Virus record (IMG/VR): IMGVR_UViG_3300025449_000020
Location: 1-41,132 of that record
DNA: 41,132 nucleotides
Strand: one strand, 5' to 3'
Source of the DNA: a virus
The notes under the pieces were generated by a model. That model searched no databases. It was not told the origin of the DNA and saw only the letters and a list, made by a program, of their open reading frames with translations. Both the position numbers and the translations under genes were made by a program. This document shows, piece after piece, positions 37,037 to 41,132 of the stretch. Each line of letters begins with the position of its first letter. The first letter of the stretch is position 1.

Positions 37037-38430
37037 TACGCGGCCTCCAACTTAGCAAGACGTGCGTTAAGTTCTTTTATGGCTTCGATTAAAACGCCGC
37101 TTATGTTTCCATAAGCCACGCTAAGTGTTCCGTCATTTTCGTTGACAACCTGCGGTAATACTTCGCGTATTTCTTGAGCAATAACGCCTACCCCGGCTTT
37201 GTCGTCTTCAATTCGATTATAGAAAACACCGCGCAGGCGTTTTACGATTGCGACGGCGTCTCGAACCGTTTCGACGTCTTTCTTTAATCTTGCATCAGAA
37301 TACGCTGTCACGTTACCGACGGCAGTAAAATTTCCTGACGTGTCTGAATAAAAAGCCCAATTTCCAACGCTGTTTCTGTAAACCCCGGAGTTGGCACTGT
37401 TAGACAGGAAAGACCAACTATACCCGCCTGTGTTGGCTTGGTATTGGGAAGTGCTGTTAGTAATAGTTGTGACGCCAGATGTTGAGATATTTCCGCTAGC
37501 GTTTACGGCGCCAACAGTAAGTGTGTTGCCATTGAGGTTTATTGTAGTGCAACTAATTGGGCCGCAAGTAATGCCGTTGCTATTTGTGTTAAGCGAGCCA
37601 CAGCTTATCGTTCCGGCGTTTATAGTGTTACCTTGCGTGTTTATTGACGTGCAAGTGATTGCGCCAGAGCCGATAGCTCCCGTTGATATAGAGCCGGATG
37701 TTAAGCTATTCCCGTTTGTGTTAATCGCCGTTGAGCTAATGGCCCCGCAGTTAATTGCGCCTGCCGTGATCGTATTGTTCTGGGTGTTAATAGTCGTGCA
37801 GGTGATTGCGCCCGACCCAATCGTTCCGCAGGTGATACCGTAGCCGTTCGTATTAATTGACGTCGAACTAATTGTTGACGCGCTTATAGCGCCACAAGTT
37901 AGGTTATAGCCATTTGTGTTAATCGCGTTTGAGCTAATAGAACCTGACGATATGCTCCCAAACGACCCAGCGCCCGTAACGGCGAGCGCGCCAGACATAT
38001 ATACGTTGCCTGCTGTGCAGTTTAGCTGACCAGATCCAACATTAAGACCATTGTATGCGAGAGTTGTCGCACCAGAGACAGCGAGAGTGCTGGACAAAGC
38101 AGCCGCGCCTGTTAAGGCAAGCGTTCCTTGTAAATAAGAATTACTAGACACCGTCAAAGTGCTAGAAATGCTTGTCGCGCCAGTGACAGCAAGTTGTCCA
38201 GACATAGACACGTTGCCGCCGGTAACATTTAATTGTCCAGATCCGACGTTTAAACCATTTGATGGAAGCGTTATTGGACCAGCAAAGCTTTGTAACGTCG
38301 TAAAAATACGACTAACCATGTGGTTGTCTACGGTTAATAAATCCGTATTGACATGCGCGCCCCAAGTGTTCGTGTCCGAGCCAACTTCCGGCTGAATGAG
38401 GTTGTATGTTGGGGTATATGTATTAGCCAT
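37036..38430 (-). CDS. Tail fibre with repeat shaft and S74 chaperone domain, 464 aa
   Basis: Residues 1-60 are an attachment region (YTPTYNLIQPEVGSDTNTWG). The middle has serial repeats of an INTNG..ITCG.ISS type, about 20 residues each, which should form a trimeric beta-helical shaft. The C-terminal 90 residues are an intramolecular chaperone of the Peptidase_S74 class (YSDARLKKDVETV, GVIAQEIREVLP, then a Leu coiled coil). Such a domain trimerises the fibre and then cuts itself off at a Ser at its start. It is one of two S74 fibres here. Confidence 0.85.
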   Translation of the reverse strand: MANTYTPTYNLIQPEVGSDTNTWGAHVNTDLLTVDNHMVSRIFTTLQSFAGPITLPSNGLNVGSGQLNVTGGNVSMSGQLAVTGATSISSTLTVSSNSYLQGTLALTGAAALSSTLAVSGATTLAYNGLNVGSGQLNCTAGNVYMSGALAVTGAGSFGSISSGSISSNAINTNGYNLTCGAISASTISSTSINTNGYGITCGTIGSGAITCTTINTQNNTITAGAINCGAISSTAINTNGNSLTSGSISTGAIGSGAITCTSINTQGNTINAGTISCGSLNTNSNGITCGPISCTTINLNGNTLTVGAVNASGNISTSGVTTITNSTSQYQANTGGYSWSFLSNSANSGVYRNSVGNWAFYSDTSGNFTAVGNVTAYSDARLKKDVETVRDAVAIVKRLRGVFYNRIEDDKAGVGVIAQEIREVLPQVVNENDGTLSVAYGNISGVLIEAIKELNARLAKLEAA

Positions 38431-38432
38431 TG

Positions 38433-39503
38433 TTAAGCCGCCTGTTGAATGGATGCGGAACTAGAAGGGTTGTATGTTTGAGGCACATTTTGCCAAACAG
38501 GAGCCGCAGGTGTAGGCGTCGGTATGAGTTCCGAGCTTGCGGCAATCGGTAAAGCGCCAATCGCTTCGGCGGCGATAGCGCCAACATTTTTTGAGGTTGG
38601 CGCAGGAGGCGCAGGGTTGATGTTTTGCCAGAATACCGTTTGTGAGGTCTGCGGCGTCCAGACAATGTTTACTTCTGGAATAGCGCCCCAGAGAACATAG
38701 ACAGTTGAAGAAACCGTATCTGGCGCATCTGTAGTTGCAAGTGTTGCAATTGTTTTAACAGAGATTTGCGCATTAGTGCTGTCTTGCTGTTCTGTCGCGG
38801 CAAGTAAGGCAACAGCGTTATTGTTGGCGCTAAAGGCCACAACATCTTGTGCTTCGGTAACAGCCAGATTTGCAAATGTAACGGCGTTTATTACTGCGGC
38901 TGTGTAATCCTGAGCTTCTACTGTAGAAAGTGAAGCAGACGACACAATCGCGGTCGTAACTGACGCGATATCGGGTGCATCTGTGATTGCAAAGCCTAGA
39001 AGGACAAAATCAATTACCTGTCCAGATGCAGTATCTTGTGCTTCTGTGACAGCAAAAGATGCGAGCGTTGTTGCTTGAACTGACGCGTTAGCTACGTCTT
39101 GATTATCGTTTGCTGCAAGCGAAACAGACGCAACAATTTTAGTTGTTATTGCCGTCGTGTCTGGACTGTCCGTTACAGCCAAGGACAGCGTTGCAAAATC
39201 AAAAACAACTGCGGACGCGGTGTCTTGCGTTTCAGTCGCGTTTAGACTTGCGGACGTAACGGCTTGCGTAGACATAGACACGCTGTCTGGCGTGTCTGTT
39301 GCAGACAGCGAAGCAGATGCGATAATATTTGTCGTAACTGCTACGCTGTCTTGATTTTCAGTTGCCGCAAGAGACGCTGACGTTGTCGCGGTGGCTGAGG
39401 CTGACGCTGTGTCTTGAGCCTCTGTCGCGGCAAGCGACGGTGCAAGCACAACTCTCCCGGCAGACCCTATGGGTGCTGTCGATATGGGAAAGAGTGCGAG
39501 CAT
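38433..39503 (-). CDS. Structural protein with twelve 21-residue repeats, 356 aa
   Basis: From about residue 23 the sequence is a row of twelve units of exactly 21 residues each with a core like SLAATExQDTAS: an aliphatic/Ala segment, a Thr, an acidic or Asn-rich turn (TEAQD, TDTPD, TESQD-like), then Ser/Thr/Val. No insertions break the period. The last 90 residues are non-repetitive, Trp/Pro rich (VWGAIPEV-like, VWQNVPQTYNP). The regular unit predicts a beta solenoid or stacked sandwich. It lies between fibre genes and is probably a tail shaft or decoration. I do not recognise the family. Confidence 0.75.
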   Translation of the reverse strand: MLALFPISTAPIGSAGRVVLAPSLAATEAQDTASASATATTSASLAATENQDSVAVTTNIIASASLSATDTPDSVSMSTQAVTSASLNATETQDTASAVVFDFATLSLAVTDSPDTTAITTKIVASVSLAANDNQDVANASVQATTLASFAVTEAQDTASGQVIDFVLLGFAITDAPDIASVTTAIVSSASLSTVEAQDYTAAVINAVTFANLAVTEAQDVVAFSANNNAVALLAATEQQDSTNAQISVKTIATLATTDAPDTVSSTVYVLWGAIPEVNIVWTPQTSQTVFWQNINPAPPAPTSKNVGAIAAEAIGALPIAASSELIPTPTPAAPVWQNVPQTYNPSSSASIQQAA

Positions 39504-39510
39504 CTATGCC

Positions 39511-39672
39511 TTACTCCGCTGGAGCTTCTGCGGGTTTTAACGCCGCATTGGCCTGCGACTGAATTGTAGGAATAAGGTTTGCAACAAATTCATAAGGCAT
39601 TTTGCCTAGTGACTGCAAAACGACATTCCATTCAGCGACAGCCAATTCGATAGAGATTTTCTGACCTTCCAT
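39511..39672 (-). CDS. Small tail-fibre-region protein, 53 aa
   Basis: The ATG at 39672 overlaps the previous stop (TAATG) and the stop lies 7 nt before the repeat-protein start. The product is helical (ISIELAVAEWNVVLQSLG, then YEFVANLIPTIQSQANAAL) with a short Pro/Glu tail. Similar short helical proteins occur near fibre genes in phages, perhaps as fibre assembly helpers. No motif. Confidence 0.65.
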   Translation of the reverse strand: MEGQKISIELAVAEWNVVLQSLGKMPYEFVANLIPTIQSQANAALKPAEAPAE

Positions 39673-39998
39673 TAGTTCCCCCAAGGTAAAGCCGGTGACA
39701 CGACCGGCGGCATTTTCTGCGTAGCAATTTGCTGCGCAAGATTACTTTCAACATCCGCAACGCCCTTTTGTGTAAGCGCGTCTTTGACCCAGCCGAGGAC
39801 TTGCCATTGCTGCAAATCCTCATACGGCGTAAATTCGCCTTCTGGATCTAGGTCAATTTCCTGCTTACCCGTAAGCGTAGCTGAATGATCGCCGTCAACT
39901 GCATTGCAGCGCCAGAACACTACAAAGACGACATCGTTAAACCCGTCCTTCTCAGGATAAGCGTCCAGACGTTCGGCAAGCCAAGTGTAATTAATCAT
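39672..39998 (-). CDS. DUF7936-like small protein, copy 2 (108 aa)
   Basis: The ATG at 39998 overlaps the previous stop (TAATG). Its sequence matches the neighbour at 39998-40327 along its whole length: a NYTW..LERLDAYPE start, VVFVVFWR, a DG..SATLTG turn, TPYEDLQQWQVLGWVKDAL, and a final ending in LPW. The two are clearly paralogues by tandem duplication, with about half of residues differing. The family is common beside phage tail-fibre genes; function unknown. Confidence 0.75.
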   Translation of the reverse strand: MINYTWLAERLDAYPEKDGFNDVVFVVFWRCNAVDGDHSATLTGKQEIDLDPEGEFTPYEDLQQWQVLGWVKDALTQKGVADVESNLAQQIATQKMPPVVSPALPWGN

Positions 39999-40327
39999 TA
40001 TGCTACCCAAGGAAGCGGCGGACGAATGACCGGCGGGTTAATCTGATCCTCAATCTGCTTATCAAGCGAAGCGACTTGTGCAGCTAATGTCTCAGCGCCA
40101 AACGCATCTTCCAGCCAGCCGATAACCTGTGCTTCAGTCAGATCAGCATAGGCTGTGAATGGAGCGGCTGGATCTAATGTTACAGTTTGACTTCCATAAG
40201 TGTCAGCGGTGTGCGTTCCGTCTGTCGCTTGTCTGCGCCAGTGGATTTGGAATACGACTTCTGTATGTTTTTCGTGTTCTGGATAGCACTCTAGTTGAGA
40301 GATGATCCAGTTGTAGGAATTGCTCAT
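39998..40327 (-). CDS. DUF7936-like small protein, copy 1 (109 aa)
   Basis: This paralogue has YNWIISQLECYPE, EVVFQIHWRRQATDGTH, TAYADLTEAQVIGWLEDAFG and a C-terminal INPPVIRPPLPW. The first half should form a small beta sandwich and the second a helix plus extended tail. It lies right after the S74 fibre gene, with 1 nt between. Duplicates at this position may bind two different fibres. Confidence 0.75.
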   Translation of the reverse strand: MSNSYNWIISQLECYPEHEKHTEVVFQIHWRRQATDGTHTADTYGSQTVTLDPAAPFTAYADLTEAQVIGWLEDAFGAETLAAQVASLDKQIEDQINPPVIRPPLPWVA

Positions 40328-40328
40328 A

Positions 40329-41132
40329 TTAAGCTACCTTTGCTTTGAGTTCTGCAACTTCTGCGGCGAGTTCTTTAATCGCAGATACTAGCAACGGAAT
40401 GATGTCGCTATAATTTAAACCCAATTCATCTGGCTTACTATCTTCTACAGCTTCGGGTAATACTTTTTGAACATCTTGAGCAATCAAAAACGCGCGACGA
40501 GTTCCTTCACTATCTGTCTTGAACTTACCTATAACAGAGCGAAGCTGAGATATTTTATTCAACCCGTTTGTGATTGGTTCAATAATATCTTTAAGCCTTT
40601 CGTCAGACGCCGTAGTCCATGAAGTGCCTCCATTTGCTACATATGGCCCAGAAGTCCAACTTAATGCACTACCAACAATTCCAGTTGTCGTGCAGGTATA
40701 AATACGAACCAAGCCAGTGCTTTCGCCCAAAGAAATCATTGCTGGTTTTTTTGTTGCAGAGCCATAAACCCAACCACCACCAATATAAGGTGCGCTGGTT
40801 GTGTAATACATTTCACCTTCAGCAAAACTCCACATACCGTTTCCAGCTTTACCAACTTCAATAGCTCTGCCGGTGCTATAACTTGATGGTGTTAAACCGA
40901 CAGCTAAATTACCTGACCCCGATAATATCATTAAGTCATTAGGTGATGATTGCGATCCATTACCAAACGCTAAAGAGTAACTAGAAGATGTAGATTGATC
41001 TCCAAACTGTATGCGGGCAGTTACACCCGCTGATATAAACATCTGACCATAGCTGCTCGGATAATCACCAATATGAATTTTACCACTATTGGAAACGTCA
41101 AGTCGCGCAGATATTGTTGATGAGCCAGTGCC
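40329..41132 (-). CDS. Tail fibre, C-terminal part with S74 chaperone domain
   Basis: The frame is open to the window end at 41132 (268 codons including the stop); the first internal ATG is at 41042. It has a beta-rich fibre part and a C-terminal S74 domain: SDERLKDIIEPITNGL, FLIAQDVQKVLPEAVED, then LKELAAEVAELK-like coiled coil. An N-terminal domain is missing here. In phase across the ends of the window lies the frame at 567-1, which supplies the missing N-terminus and yields a normal fibre of about 456 residues. Confidence 0.85.
   Translation of the reverse strand, partial: GTGSSTISARLDVSNSGKIHIGDYPSSYGQMFISAGVTARIQFGDQSTSSSYSLAFGNGSQSSPNDLMILSGSGNLAVGLTPSSYSTGRAIEVGKAGNGMWSFAEGEMYYTTSAPYIGGGWVYGSATKKPAMISLGESTGLVRIYTCTTTGIVGSALSWTSGPYVANGGTSWTTASDERLKDIIEPITNGLNKISQLRSVIGKFKTDSEGTRRAFLIAQDVQKVLPEAVEDSKPDELGLNYSDIIPLLVSAIKELAAEVAELKAKVA

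Overview
The window reads as one complete temperate tailed-phage genome of the short-tailed (podovirus-like) type, linearised inside a tail-fibre gene. No host gene is visible at either end. The reading frame that runs off base 1 on the minus strand continues in frame at base 41132, so the two ends probably join in a circular genome. The host is most likely an alphaproteobacterium. A line-by-line reading found no GANTC site (the CcrM methylation site of that class), the head module carries a homologue of the Rhodobacter gene-transfer-agent spike-base protein, and the phage carries a CobS/CobT-like pair.

Late region, minus strand. Read from 9557 downward and across the junction to 27518, it is one colinear unit of about 23 kb: small and large terminase, portal, small head proteins, spike base, scaffold, SU10-type major capsid protein, adaptor, tail fibre with S74 chaperone domain, two paralogous small proteins, a 12 x 21-residue repeat protein, a second S74 fibre, a glycine-rich tip protein, a large tail protein, a GNAT-like protein, and ejection proteins including a virion transglycosylase. 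A separate tightly overlapping lysis cassette (26298 to 24882, minus) encodes an M15 endolysin, a small lipoprotein, a holin candidate, overlapping spanin candidates and a membrane coiled-coil protein.

Early and lysogeny regions. From 9719 to 13343 on the plus strand lie a small helical protein, a MoxR/CobS-like AAA+ ATPase and a CobT-like protein that combines a zinc-metallopeptidase motif with a von Willebrand A domain. This unit ends at a strong terminator followed by a nine-copy GCGTAGTT array with a large imperfect hairpin, a candidate replication origin, next to the primase-helicase gene. An integrase, an excisionase-like HTH protein and an XRE repressor (16034-17708, minus) form the lysogeny module. 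It faces a divergent plus-strand operon (17913-24881) with RuvC, SNF2 helicase, a RecB/Cas4-like nuclease, a DUF2815 protein, family A DNA polymerase and several tiny overlapping genes.

Unusual points. A second, unrelated-looking tyrosine recombinase sits in plus orientation between the lysis cassette and the ejection genes, preceded by about 330 bp dense in palindromes. Several genes of 28 to 59 codons were found by reading translational overlaps. All family names come from recognising motifs in the translated sequence; no database search was possible.
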